A DNA stretch of 64,000 nt, taken from Rhynchopus sp. YZ270_cl-10. Lineage: Eukaryota > Euglenozoa > Diplonemea > Diplonemida > Diplonemidae. The notes beneath the pieces are model-generated. The model was not told the DNA's origin and did not search any database. It was given only the letters and a program-made list of their open reading frames with translations. The position numbers were made by a program, and so were the translations under genes. Numbering within the stretch: the first letter of the stretch is position 1; each line of letters opens with the position of its first letter. The stretch spans positions 585,501 through 649,500 of the forward strand of contig OZ037846.1 in NCBI GenBank assembly GCA_964035575.1. The letters are read 5' to 3'. Positions 51,901-60,580 of the stretch are shown in pieces.

Positions 51901-52075
51901 CCTCGTCCTCTTCTTCGCTGTCGCAGCTGTCGGGAATCAGCTCGAGATCGTCGCAGGTTGCACCATCAATATTCCACACATCACCTCCGGACAGTGTGTA
52001 GTCCTGACACGCCGCCGTTTCTCGGAACAGTGTTAAAAACAAAAGCCACAGAGCACACCTACCCCCATGCATCAT
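48983..52075 (-). CDS. Type I membrane protein with six CCxCGGG modules and mucin-like PT linkers
   Basis: 1,030 residues, single exon. The signal peptide spans about residues 1-22. Six Cys-rich modules follow the pattern C-x-DHTL-x-DGS-x-W, later TC-x-DV, LC, and ACCVCGGG, each about 50 residues with seven or eight cysteines. They are separated by linkers of TAAPT/PTxVPT repeats; the longest (after module 6) is about 200 residues and should be heavily O-glycosylated. Then come an EGF-like segment (CSGRCVCSDGYY-like, near 800), a region of ~120 residues with SEA-like length (DVTLRLVWDVSC onward), one membrane helix (GAAIGVIVGGVLCAMVVGF) and an acidic tail. It is a surface protein for adhesion or protection. 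The modules probably form disulfide knots. I do not recognise a named family. Confidence 0.85.
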   Translation of the reverse strand: MMHGGRCALWLLFLTLFRETAACQDYTLSGGDVWNIDGATCDDLELIPDSCDSEEEDEDGWYTAYDACCFCGGGFETDAPGTRVPAICVDHTLQDGSEWHLGSRLLTCEVLGQDTETNCANRMTDRDRIHTTRTACCVCGGGAFATRPPETAEPLFPPTPAPPTEVPVVHPCTDHVLSGGSPWVHSNLGKTCADVVDDPPLCNAPGTDAEMRFTTKQACCECGGGVATAAPDTAVPTDAPTGVPTSVPTSVPTAVPTGVPAGVTSVPTAVPTAAPTDAPVGVTSVPTSVPTDVPTAAPTSAPTDAPSLDTQAPTAAPTPPTDAPDSNCSDHTLLDGSEWEHKNSHVTCEDVAGNTALCRARGKDADGNYTTAEACCVCGGGDRETAETAAPATANPTGSPLTTNSPDAVCADHTLFDGSPWTNDLFQKTCEDVSDALMLCDMTGTDVDGNYTASEACCVCGGGVTTVAPQTMQPTTHPTTDTPSTSTAPTDAPDVTCSDHTLSNGSEWVHAGLGTTCDDAADMHLCNTRGTDREKLFTLAEACCVCGGGLRATDAPDTDTPETAAPPTAEPTEAPKTLPPRTLAPKTDAPPTAEPTAAPPTAVPTRAPPTPSPPTPAPPTAQPTLSPTQSPPTPAPDTAVPTAAPPTTSPPTPSPPTPSPPTPAPDTPAPPTVVPFSASPATLTPTATPPTTIPDTFAPKTLSPPTDNPATVAPETNAPETAAPITRAPETQAPKTSAPQTDAPMTDVPQTNAPETRPPRTSPPRTDAPVTIVPTTSPNTIGEVTWCDNDAGCTEYGDTAAVCTSGRCVCSDGYYNPVSRASQETLYVCVASDSETRRDVTLRLVWDVSCDASTRDVESAVSTAIESATKGRVGSLTVSCGSTIYVVGVKDADVVAVLENDLAAEIADSLRSSTAAVNAGFVGKMSVSTSVIQSVHCSVPGASQVMMVLGKCTATACQSGYTLTSSECVEDTGGTTVLSNGAAIGVIVGGVLCAMVVGFTVFVLYLRRKERDEDEEEEEKTAHEKSANVV

Positions 52076-52763
52076 GTGTTCTGCTTTGTTGTGGTACCTG
52101 GGGGGCGTTGGGGAGGAGGATGGCTTTTACCTTGGAAGCGGGAAGGGTAGATCAGTGTGCAAATGAATGAGAGGTGCGCAAATATTGTTTTCTTCTTGCA
52201 TATCATATAAACAGAAAAAGACAGATTTTGTCTTTCTTTTCCCCTCTTTTTTGTTTTTTTTTTTAAATGGTGCCTTCACTCCAAGAAAAAAAAAAGAAAC
52301 GAACCAATCGGACGAACCCTAAGAGAACACACACCCATCATCATAGGAGGATATTGAAAATGATGAGTGTGTGCTTCACTGTGCAACACAATAACTTTTT
52401 TTTGTAAAAAAGGGAAGCAAAAAAAAAAATAGTAGCCTCTGGTATTAGGCAGTGAACGTTGCTACCAAAAAAAATAAAAAAAAAATAATGAAAAGCAAAA
52501 AAAACAGCAAAAAAAAAAACGTTGTGTGAAAAAAATATTTTTGCTACAGGAGAGATTTTTTTTACTTTTTTGTATACTTGGTGCTCCGGTGGGGGGGGTC
52601 GATACCGATTTCCGAAAGCACCATTAATTTTTTTTTAAAAAAAACTTCGATATCTGTGTTGCACTATGTTGCTGGGTTTTTTTCCTTCTTCTCTTCGATG
52701 TAACTACAGCCTTCTGACATCCATTTTTTTGTCTGAAAACTTCATTTTTCTTTTTCTTTTTCT

Positions 52764-52812
52764 TGAAAACTTGGTTGTTTTAGTGTAGACACCCGAAGAT
52801 GAACTTCACTAT
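52764..52812 (+). repeat. Dispersed repeat family R2
   Basis: Begins GAAAACTTGGTTGTTTTAGT and contains GACACCCGAAGATGAACTTC. Copies: 199-237, 53237-53375 (with rRNA fragment), 53665-53712 (partial) and 54067-54115 (centrin intron 2). Usually preceded and followed by T runs. Confidence 0.65.
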
Positions 52813-53263
52813 TTTTCTTTTTAGTGATGACATCCTACTAAGATGATGCCCCCACTGTCAAATTGGGTCGTCTTTCAAATTGAGACAGAGAAGAGGGGGG
52901 GGTAGCGCGGATAACAAGAAAAGAACGTCTTGGGAGAGGACCGTTTGTGCGAACCGCACAATATTCTCCTCTCTGAGGAAGTCAAAGGAACGCAGCAGGA
53001 TGCATGTAAACTTCTAGCGATATTGTTGTTTTTTTTTTTTTTGAAAACTTTTTTTTTGATAAATTGTTGGAGTAGTGTAGTTGCCTCAGTTGTGCAATCT
53101 CCACTGTCATTTTTGTACCATTCCTTTTAGGGGAACGGAGCAATGTACGGTCCTGGAAGCTCCAGGAAAATGGAGTCGGTGGGCTTAATAGGAAGTTGCC
53201 TTTCCTAAACGTGCACACAACAATTTTTTTTTTATAGAAAACTTGGTTGTAAAATACGTAGAA

Positions 53264-53345
53264 ACCCGTCTTGAAACACGGACCAAGGAGTCTAACACGT
53301 GTGCAAGGCTTAGGGTGTCAAACCCATAAGCTGCACTGAAAGGGA
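53264..53345 (+). pseudogene. Fragment of nuclear large-subunit (28S) rRNA inside an R2 repeat
   Basis: CCCGTCTTGAAACACGGACC and AAGGAGTCTAACACGTG are a highly conserved block of eukaryotic 25S/28S rRNA. The following AAACCCATAAGCTGC and CTGAAAGGGAG resemble the next part with changes. The flanks are the two halves of dispersed repeat R2 (GAAAACTTGGTTG before, ACACTCGAAGGATGAGCTCC after). It is about 80 bases long, so not a working rRNA gene. Confidence 0.8.
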
Positions 53346-53771
53346 GACACTCGAAGGATGAGCTCCACTATAGTTTTTTTTTGTTTTTTGTCTTTTTTTT
53401 TTTTGTATTTCTTTTTCTAGCTTCGAAGTGGTTTTTCCACGTATCGATTTTTACATGCCATTACATAGCTGACCGTTCGTGTACGTACCCTGCACTGTCT
53501 TTACTCCACCCAAATTTTGAATCATTGACAAAAAATCATTTTCCCAATAAAAGGGGGAAGAAGAAGTAGAATTCATCCACTTTTCTTCAAAACGTTTAAA
53601 AAAAAATCTAATGTTGGGTCATCATTGATGCCCTTTTCCCCTTGCAGGATTTTGTTTCCCTTTTGGAAACCTTGGTTTTTTTTGTATGAGTGTAAACACC
53701 TAATGGTGTTCCTCTTTTTTTTGAGCTTTTTTTGAGCTTTTTTTTCAGGTGTTTTTTTGTGCAGGGTGCGT

Positions 53772-55166
53772 TCAGTACTCCTCGACTTCGACCTCCGGTT
53801 CAGCCACCTCAGTCACCTGCTTTACGTTCATGATTTGCATCCATTGTGTGACATTGATGCCTTTGCCTCCAGCGCTGGCCACGTCAACAAAGTGCTCAAG
53901 CTTCGGGCGCACAACATTGACGTCCTCTCCAAGCACTCTTGCGACTTCAACTGTAATAGAAGGACGTTGAATGGTGTTGGCGGGATAGGAACTTCTTAAC
54001 AAAGCCTTTTATGGGGTACTATGCGACCAGTGGGGTTTTTTTATAAAGTTTTTTTTTTTTTGTTGCATGAAAACTTAGTTGTTTTAGTGCAGACACCCGA
54101 AGATGAACTCCACTACACTACACTCATCGAAGTGATACCGGAGTTACCACGTCAAGACCCTCTGGTCTTTCGCAACAAGGGACATCAAATACGTTGTACT
54201 AAACCCGCCTACGCCTTGGGCAATCGGGGAGAGAGAAAAAATGGTATTTTTTTTGTCCAAATTTTAAAATAAAAGATGTGGGAAATCATTCAAGTCATAC
54301 CCATGTCGTCAGCGCTGATGGCGGTTTTGTCCTCGGAGAAGAGGTTAAACGCGCGTTGTGCCTCGGGGCGGGGTCCTGCCTGCGCCTGGAACTTCTCCTG
54401 CACAAGCTTCTCGAACTCAGGGTAGCTGCAAAGGGGGGGGGGGGAGGAATTGAACGTGGTACTGTGGCAGTAGGAAGCAAACCATCGTAAAGGTTGCTTT
54501 GTGTGGTGAACCCTGCAGGATCATTCATGAAGAACTCACTATCATGGTTCATTAGTAAGGCAAATAATTTACAGAAAGAAAAAAAAAAATCTCCAAAAGA
54601 AGGCAAAGTCACCTAGGACTATGTGTTTAGCACTCCTTTGAATCACAACCTCTTCGTATTGCTAATCACATATAACGGGGATTCTTTTTGAAAGAAGTGG
54701 CAAAACTAAACTAACATTTTTGCCACTTGATTTGTCCTCACTAATCTACCACTGAGTCTTTTTTCGTTGACCGCAGCCATTTTAGGAAGCCATTTAGGAT
54801 CTTACCCCTGGGTGGTGCACATAATAAATTGATTGGGGGGGAGGGAAATGATTCAAAAAGGAAAAAGCGTGAGGGGCAAATTTACTGTTGGCTAATTAAG
54901 TTCAGTTTCTAATAACACTATAAGCAAAAAGAAAACTGAAATAATGGATGGGAGGGGGGAAAGGGGTGGTACCTGACGCGGGTGTTGTTGTCTACCTCAT
55001 CGACGTTGCAGGCGGACATAATTGCGTCGTGGGTTTGTATTTTGTTGAACTTGAAGCCAAGCGCCTTCAGGGCGAGCTCAACATCCTCAAGCTCAAGTGC
55101 ACCTGTGTTTGATGCATCGAATATTTCAAACGCAACGCGGATCGCGTCTCTAGTAGGAGTGGCCAT
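53772..55166 (-). CDS. Centrin-like EF-hand protein, three exons
   Basis: Exons on the minus strand are 55166-54973, 54425-54301 and 53950-53772, giving 165 residues. Donors read GTACCA and GTATGA; acceptors end TTGCAG and TTACAG. Phases agree across both junctions (NNTRVSYPEFEKL; ISADDMVEVARVL). The length fits centrin. EF-hand 1 (FDASNTGALELEDVELAL) has the usual Asp/Ser/Thr/Glu spacing. Hand 2 (CNVDEVDNNTRVSYPEF) and hand 3 (LFSEDKTAISADD) are less regular, and hand 4 (VASAGGKGINVTQWMQIM) has lost its first Asp. It ends in an acidic tail (EVEVEEY). Centrins bind calcium and act at basal bodies and nuclear pores; here calcium binding is probably limited to the first site or sites. The start is the ATG before ATPTRDAIR. 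Confidence 0.8.
54426..54972 (-). other. Intron 1 of the centrin-like gene with shared repeat
   Basis: This 547-base intron carries at about 54704-54930 a segment nearly identical to part of intron 1 of the Akt-like kinase (2797-3015), in the same orientation. Intron 2 (53951-54300) carries an R2 repeat at about 54067-54115. Confidence 0.75.
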
Positions 55167-56748
55167 TGTACTGTGTGAAGCGTTCTGTTGGGGGGGTTTT
55201 GAAAGTTTGTTTTGAAAAGGTGTTGCGGAGGGGAGGTGAGTGAACGGCGTTGACATTTTTCCGTTCACAAAGTGGTATGTTTGTTATTTCATATACTTTC
55301 TTTTCTAAACGAAAAGAAGGTACAGAGGGTGTATTTGAAAAGAAAAGTTGGCTCGAAATACAATAACCCGCTCGTGAACAATGTACCTTTGGTACAATGA
55401 CCAAGTGGGACCTCAACCATTCATGTCCTATAGTCCATTTCGAAGTTACCATCTGATATGCTCAACTCCCGCTTCCACTCAATCAGTCTGCATAAATGAA
55501 AGAAGAAGGGGGGGCTTTTTGGGAACACTTTTTTGGAAAAGACAGAATGCAATTGACACTATTAAAAGGCCTTTATCACCCAGGGGATTCTCTCTCTGTC
55601 TCTGGATAACGTTGATATGGGATCAACAGGTATATATCTCGGATGTATCGTACCCTAGCTAGGATGGGTTCGTGAGGCGCATGAAAGAGCAAAACAAAAA
55701 GGAATAGTTATTGATAGCAGGCACACCTCCGCCTGACCCACTGTACCACAGCTACCTTATGGATGAAAGGCACGTACCTTGGGAGAGGGTCTTCACAAAA
55801 GGGGTGTCTAAACTTGGTCCCATTTTCCCCTTTTTCATCTCTTTACACGGCTTCGCAAATATATTCAATATATTTTAAATATTGATGAATATTGAAATAT
55901 GATTATTATTAAAAATATTGAATCAATATTTTGGAAAAAAATAATCAATATTTTAATAAATATTGACAAATATTGCAATATATTGAAAATATTGATAAAT
56001 ATTGAAATATCGGTAAATATTGGTAAATTTTATGTGCAATTTTACTGTGGTGGTTTCCGTAAATATATTGATCAATATTTTAATAAATATTGACAAATAT
56101 TGAAATATATTGAAAATATTGATAAATATTGAAATATTGGAAAATATTGATCAATATATTGAAAATATTGATCAATATTTTCAATATATTGATCAATATT
56201 TTACTATTTTCCCACTGCAAAATACCATACAAAATAAATCAATATTTATCAATATTTTTAATATTTTTGCTTTTTTTACACGTACTTTTTGAAAATATTA
56301 AAATATTGAACTTTTTTCAAAAAACTATTATTAAATATATTTGCGAAGCCGTGCTTTATTCACTTCATCATCATTGGTCAGTATTTCACTAAGGTAAAGT
56401 GAAAAAAAAGGGGGAAAGTGAGAATGACAAAGGGGAAAAAGAGATGTGGACACCTTCCAAAGAAGAGTAAGAAGAAGAACCTTAGCCTCTCCTGCTTAGT
56501 CACCTTGCGGAACAAAGCTTGAAGATGCATGCCACACACGGACACACCATCAACAATAAGAGAAGCTGAAAGTTGCAAACACTTCGTTTCATTATAGACT
56601 ACCAGCAAATAACCCCACAAGAGAGCAAGACACGACTTTTCTTCACAGGATGCTTAAAAGAGAGCAAATAGAAGGAGTACGTTTTGCAGTAGGATGTTAG
56701 CACCCTTGGGACAAACAAAGCCACAAAACGAGAACAACAAAACGCCAC
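55167..56748. other. Intergenic with R4 spacer unit, AT-rich element K and R3
   Basis: A ~450-base block at about 55345-55810 repeats the spacers upstream of kinesin-like copies 1 and 2 (58055-58460, 59875-60215). Element K follows at 55847. R3 lies at about 56471-56508. The last ~100 bases (56645-56748) match 60477-60580 and belong to the 3' flank of the kinesin-like unit. No gene is seen. Confidence 0.6.
55847..56353. mobile_element. AT-rich TIR element K, 507 bp
   Basis: Perfect inverted ends CACGGCTTCGCAAATATATT, flanked by CTTTA on both sides (55842-55846 and 56354-56358). The inside is made of AATATTGATCAATATT-type words in both orientations. No coding sequence. The superfamily is unclear. 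Confidence 0.75.
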
Positions 56749-57933
56749 CTACAGTGGTGGCTTTAGCTTCGTGATGGGTGTGAGCCTCATTGCCTGGGCC
56801 CCCAGGTCCAGCGAGGCTTCCTGCTGGTCACAGTCGCCGGACAATGCAAGAATGATTGATGTACGCCCTGTCCCACTCAGCACACCTTGCAGGAGACGGG
56901 TCAGCGTATTGTTTCGCCAGGGGATAAAGCTTTCCTCTTTGGCCAATGAATTAACGATCTGCCTCAAGGACAGTAACGATGCGTTGATAGCCTGTGTCTC
57001 TACTAGGGAGATAGCATGGGCACCAGGAACAGGATCCGGCCTGTGGAACCGCCCAAGCGCCGCAAGGTCGGCAAAGACAATCCGTCCCTCACCACTGCTT
57101 ATACGAATCTGCACAGAAAAGGCCACATGCCCTCTTGAAGTGACCACATTGCTGCGGTCCTCCCTGACCACCCTCCTCCCCTCACCTTCACGAAACACCT
57201 TCACAAATGCATCCACATCAGGCAGCTCCACGACAGAACAGTGTTCCCAATCGACGTCCCCTGCGTTGAATTTGAGGCTGACCTTGTTTTGCTCCTCCAG
57301 AAGGTCCGTCACCTGTCCTCGGTAGATCTGCACAAACTGCGCAGAAAGCGACACAACCCTCCCCTCCCTCATCGCGTCGCACAGATACTCTGCAGCCTGC
57401 ACGACAAGCCCTGGCACCTCCACACCTCTGCCGCCCATGAGGTAGGTTTCCCCTCCCCCAGGAACGTTTAAGGCAAGAACACACGAAGACCTCCCACCCA
57501 AGGCATGCTCCAAGGCAGGCAGGGTCGTGCCACGAAACAGTTCCTCAGGGCTGGCTGAAGGGGGGAACACATCATCAAGTCTGTACACTCTGCTGTTCAC
57601 ATGGACGGAATCGTTGTGCACTGAAAGGGAGCCGCCAGGGTGTGTTACCTTCCCAAAGACAAGACAACGGCGGGAGGAGAAGTCTGCGGTTGGTGCTTCC
57701 TTTCTCGTGAGCGTTAAAACGTCGCCAGACGAGATGCTCGTCAGGCGCAGCGCAGTGCTGTCATCCAATACATCCCCGTTTGGTCCACCCACCCTCAAAC
57801 ACATCCCACCCAATCCCGTCGTCACACCCAACGCTTCCACAGCCTTCTTCTTCAAGCTCGCTACTACCTCGTCTTCAGAAGACTCCAAAGTGCACATCAC
57901 TCCAGATGGATGCTGTGCAACGTGAACATCCAT
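56749..57933 (-). CDS. Kinesin-like protein with lost P-loop lysine, tandem copy 1
   Basis: 394 residues, starting at the ATG of MDVHVAQH, which is shared by all three copies. Residues 1-78 look like a ubiquitin-like fold (VHVAQHPSGVMCTLESS, then SLKKKAVEALGV and LRLTSISSGDVLTLTRK). The rest aligns with a kinesin motor: VYRLDDVFPPSASPEELF; the P-loop position NVPGGGET (156-163) in place of GQTGSGKT, with Glu162 for the catalytic Lys; switch I NVVTSRGH for NxxSSRSH; switch II DLAALGR; and INASLLSLRQIVNSL, then IPWRNNTLTRLLQGVL. ATP hydrolysis is very unlikely. There is no coiled coil or tail. It may be a microtubule-binding pseudo-motor. The frame is open upstream of this ATG, but that part lies in the repeated spacer. 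Confidence 0.8.
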   Translation of the reverse strand: MDVHVAQHPSGVMCTLESSEDEVVASLKKKAVEALGVTTGLGGMCLRVGGPNGDVLDDSTALRLTSISSGDVLTLTRKEAPTADFSSRRCLVFGKVTHPGGSLSVHNDSVHVNSRVYRLDDVFPPSASPEELFRGTTLPALEHALGGRSSCVLALNVPGGGETYLMGGRGVEVPGLVVQAAEYLCDAMREGRVVSLSAQFVQIYRGQVTDLLEEQNKVSLKFNAGDVDWEHCSVVELPDVDAFVKVFREGEGRRVVREDRSNVVTSRGHVAFSVQIRISSGEGRIVFADLAALGRFHRPDPVPGAHAISLVETQAINASLLSLRQIVNSLAKEESFIPWRNNTLTRLLQGVLSGTGRTSIILALSGDCDQQEASLDLGAQAMRLTPITKLKPPL

Positions 57934-58580
57934 TGAAAAGAGGTGGGTGGTTAGAGTATTAGAAGGAGCGTGAGGAAACTGTGAAGGGGTTTTGAAATGA
58001 AAAACAAATTTCTGTGGAATACAGAAGGAGAGGGACAACAAAGACAGCATGGACTTGAAATACAACAGCCCTCTCGTGTACCTTTGGTACAATGACCGGG
58101 TGTACCGTGGGTGGACACCCCAACCATGCGTGTCCTCAGTGCGCATAATGAAAGAAAAAGGATGGCTTTTTGGGAGCAGTATTTTTCTCACTGGAATACA
58201 GTAGGCACTATTGAAAGGCCTTTATCACCCAGGGGATTCTCTCTCTGTCTCTGGATAACGTTGATGGGATCAACAGGTATATATCTCGGATGGATCGTAC
58301 CCTAGCTAGGATGGGTTCGTGAGGCGCATAAAAGAGCAAAACAAAAAAGGAATAGTTATTGATAGCAGGCACACCTCCGCCTGTCCCACTGTACCGCAGC
58401 TACCTTATGGATGAAAGGCACGTACCTTGGGAGAGGGTCTTCACAAAAGGGGTGTCTAGAAAAGAAAGTGTCAACAATTGCTGCAAACACTTCGACGACC
58501 ATCACGAAATAACTATCACAAGATAGCAAGCCACGAGTTTTCTTGGCAGGAGCTACAAAACAAGAATACCAGAACGTCAC
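57934..58580. other. Spacer of the kinesin-like array (R4 unit)
   Basis: Contains R4 (about 58054-58140) and a block starting GGCCTTTATCACCCAGGGGA that recurs at 55568 and 60091. The leader just before the ATG (57950-58050) is nearly the same in all three copies. It holds the empty site matching the insertion of element J (GGCGCATAAAAGAGCAAAAC at 58324). Confidence 0.65.
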
Positions 58581-59753
58581 CTACAGTGGTGGCTTTAGCT
58601 TCGAGATTGATGCTATCCGCATTGCCTGGGCCCCGAAGTCCAGCGAGGTTTCCTGCTGCTCATAATCGCCGGACAATGCAAGAATGATTGATGTACGCCC
58701 TGTCCCACTCAGCACACCTTGCAGGAGACGGGTCAGCGTACTGTTTCGCCAGGGGATAAAGCTTTCCCCTTTCGCCAAGGCACACACGGTGTGCCCTAAG
58801 GACAGTAACGATGCGTTGATAGCCTTTGTCTCTTCACGGCAGACATCTGCAGGATCAGTCTTGTTGAACCTCTGAAGCCCCGCCACGTCGGCAAAGACAA
58901 TCCGTCCCTCACCACTACTCATACGAATCTGCACAGAAAAGGCCACATGCCCTCTTGAACTGACCACATTACTGCGGTCCTCCCTGACCACCCTCCTCCC
59001 CTCACCTTCACGAAACACCTTCACAAATGCATCCACATCAGGCAGCTCCACGACAGAACAGTGTTCCCAATCGACGTCCCCTGCGTTGAATTTGAGGTTG
59101 ACCTTGTTTTGCTCCTCCAGAAGGTCCGTCACCTGTCCTCGGTAGATCTGCACAAACTGCGCAGAAAGCGACACAACCCTCCCCTCCCTCATCGCGTCGC
59201 ACAGATACTCTGCAGCCTGCACGACAAGCCCTGGCACCTCCACACCTCTGCCGCCCATGAGGTAGGTTTCCCCTCCCCCAGGAACGTTTAAGGCAAGAAC
59301 ACACGAAGACCTCCCACCCAAGGCATGCTCCAAGGCAGGCAGGGTCGTGCCACGAAACAGTTCCTCAGGGCTGGCTGAAGGGGGGAACACAGCATCAAGT
59401 CTGTACACTCTGCTGTTCACATGGACGGAGTCGTTGTGCACTGAAAGGGAGCCGCCAGGGTGTGTTACCTTCCCAAAGACAAGACAACGGCGGGAGGAGA
59501 AGTCTGCGGTTGGTGCTTCCTTTCTTGTGAGCGTTAAAACGTCGCCAGACGAGATGCCCGTCAGGCGCAGCGCAGTGCTGTCATCCAATACATCCCCGTT
59601 TGGTCCACCCACCCTCAAACACATCCCACCCAATCCCGTCGTCACACCCAACGCTTCCACAGCCTTCTTCTTCAAGCTCGCTACTACCTCGTCTTCAGAA
59701 GACTCCAAAGTGCACATCACTCCAGATGGATGCTGTGCAACGTGAACATCCAT
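58581..59753 (-). CDS. Kinesin-like protein with lost P-loop lysine, tandem copy 2
   Basis: 390 residues. It is almost identical to copy 1 over the first 300 residues (one visible change is DAVFPP for DDVFPP). Switch II reads DVAGLQRFNKTDP, nearer the kinesin consensus than copy 1, and the stretch after it is different (ADVCREETKAINASL). The P-loop is again NVPGGGET. The C-terminus differs slightly (MRIASISKLKPPL). The variable part after switch II contrasts with the conserved N-terminal two thirds. Confidence 0.8.
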   Translation of the reverse strand: MDVHVAQHPSGVMCTLESSEDEVVASLKKKAVEALGVTTGLGGMCLRVGGPNGDVLDDSTALRLTGISSGDVLTLTRKEAPTADFSSRRCLVFGKVTHPGGSLSVHNDSVHVNSRVYRLDAVFPPSASPEELFRGTTLPALEHALGGRSSCVLALNVPGGGETYLMGGRGVEVPGLVVQAAEYLCDAMREGRVVSLSAQFVQIYRGQVTDLLEEQNKVNLKFNAGDVDWEHCSVVELPDVDAFVKVFREGEGRRVVREDRSNVVSSRGHVAFSVQIRMSSGEGRIVFADVAGLQRFNKTDPADVCREETKAINASLLSLGHTVCALAKGESFIPWRNSTLTRLLQGVLSGTGRTSIILALSGDYEQQETSLDFGAQAMRIASISKLKPPL

Positions 59754-60580
59754 TGAAAAGAGGTGGGTGGTTAGAGTATTAGAAGGAGCGTGAGGAAACT
59801 GTGAAGGGGTTTTGAAATGAAAAACAAATTTCTGTGGAATACAGAAGGAGAGGGACAACAAAGACAGCATGGACTTGAAATACAACAGCCCTCTCGTGTA
59901 CCTTTGGTACAATGACCGTGTACCGTGGGTGGACACCCCAACCATGCAGTCCTCCATCCATTTCGAGGTTACTATCTGATATGCTCAACTCCCGCTTCCA
60001 CTCGATCAGTCTGCATAAATGAAAGAAGAAGGGGGGGCTTTTTGAGAACACTTTTTTAGAAAAGACAGAATGCAATTGACACTATTGAAAGGCCTTTATC
60101 ACCCAGGGGATTCTCTCTCTGTCTCTGGATAACGTTGATGGGATCAACGGGTATTTATGTGCTTCGTATGTATCGTACCCTAGCTAGGATGGGTGGGTTC
60201 GTGAGGCGCATAAAAGAGGTGATCCAGTCTCACGCTTTTTCACACATTTTCACTTGGTTTCACGGTGTGAAAAAGTGTGTACGAAAGTGAAAAAAAAAAA
60301 CTGCTTCACGCACTCTGTGTGGATTCCTCCAGAAAAAAAACTTGGTATTTTCACATGGTTTCACACATTTTCACTTGGTTTCACATATTTTCACTTGATT
60401 TCACACATTTTCACGGTGTGAAAAAGTGTGGAAAAGTGTGCGCTGGATCACCTCAATAAAAGAGCAAAACAAAACAACAGGATCCTTAAAAGACAGCAAA
60501 TAGAAGGAGTACGTTTTGCAGTAGGATGTCAGCACCCTTGGGACAAACAAAGCCACAAAACGAGAATACCAAAACGCCAC
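59754..60580. other. Spacer of the kinesin-like array with inserted element J
   Basis: Carries R4 (about 59874-59990), the GGCCTTTATCACC block, element J and the 3' flank of copy 3. Apart from J it matches the other spacers. Confidence 0.65.
60216..60454. mobile_element. Short TIR element J, 239 bp, with empty site in the sister spacer
   Basis: Inverted ends GAGGTGATCCAG; internal word TTTCACAYATTTTCACTTGG repeated about six times plus inverse GTGTGAAAAAGTGTG. The paralogous spacers read GGCGCATAAAAGAGCAAAAC without it. ATAAAA appears on both sides, at 60210-60215 and 60456-60461, so a short target duplication is likely. Confidence 0.8.

Larger units (their letters stand above)
52076..53771. 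other. Intergenic with R1 and R2 repeats and an rRNA fragment
   Basis: R2 copies lie at about 52764-52812 and 53237-53375, with a partial one at 53665-53712. R1 is at 53057-53105. Homopolymers are frequent. An LSU rRNA-like segment is embedded in the second R2 copy and is listed separately. No protein gene is seen. Confidence 0.55.

Noticed and set aside
49953-52001. Plus-strand frames rich in Gly/Val/Ser opposite the PT protein
   Set aside because: Their VGxxVG repeats are the antisense reading of the PT repeats.
57934-58191. N-terminal extension of kinesin-like copy 1 upstream of MDVHVAQH
   Set aside because: The extra open frame lies in the repeated R4 spacer, differs between copies and is not conserved in reading frame.
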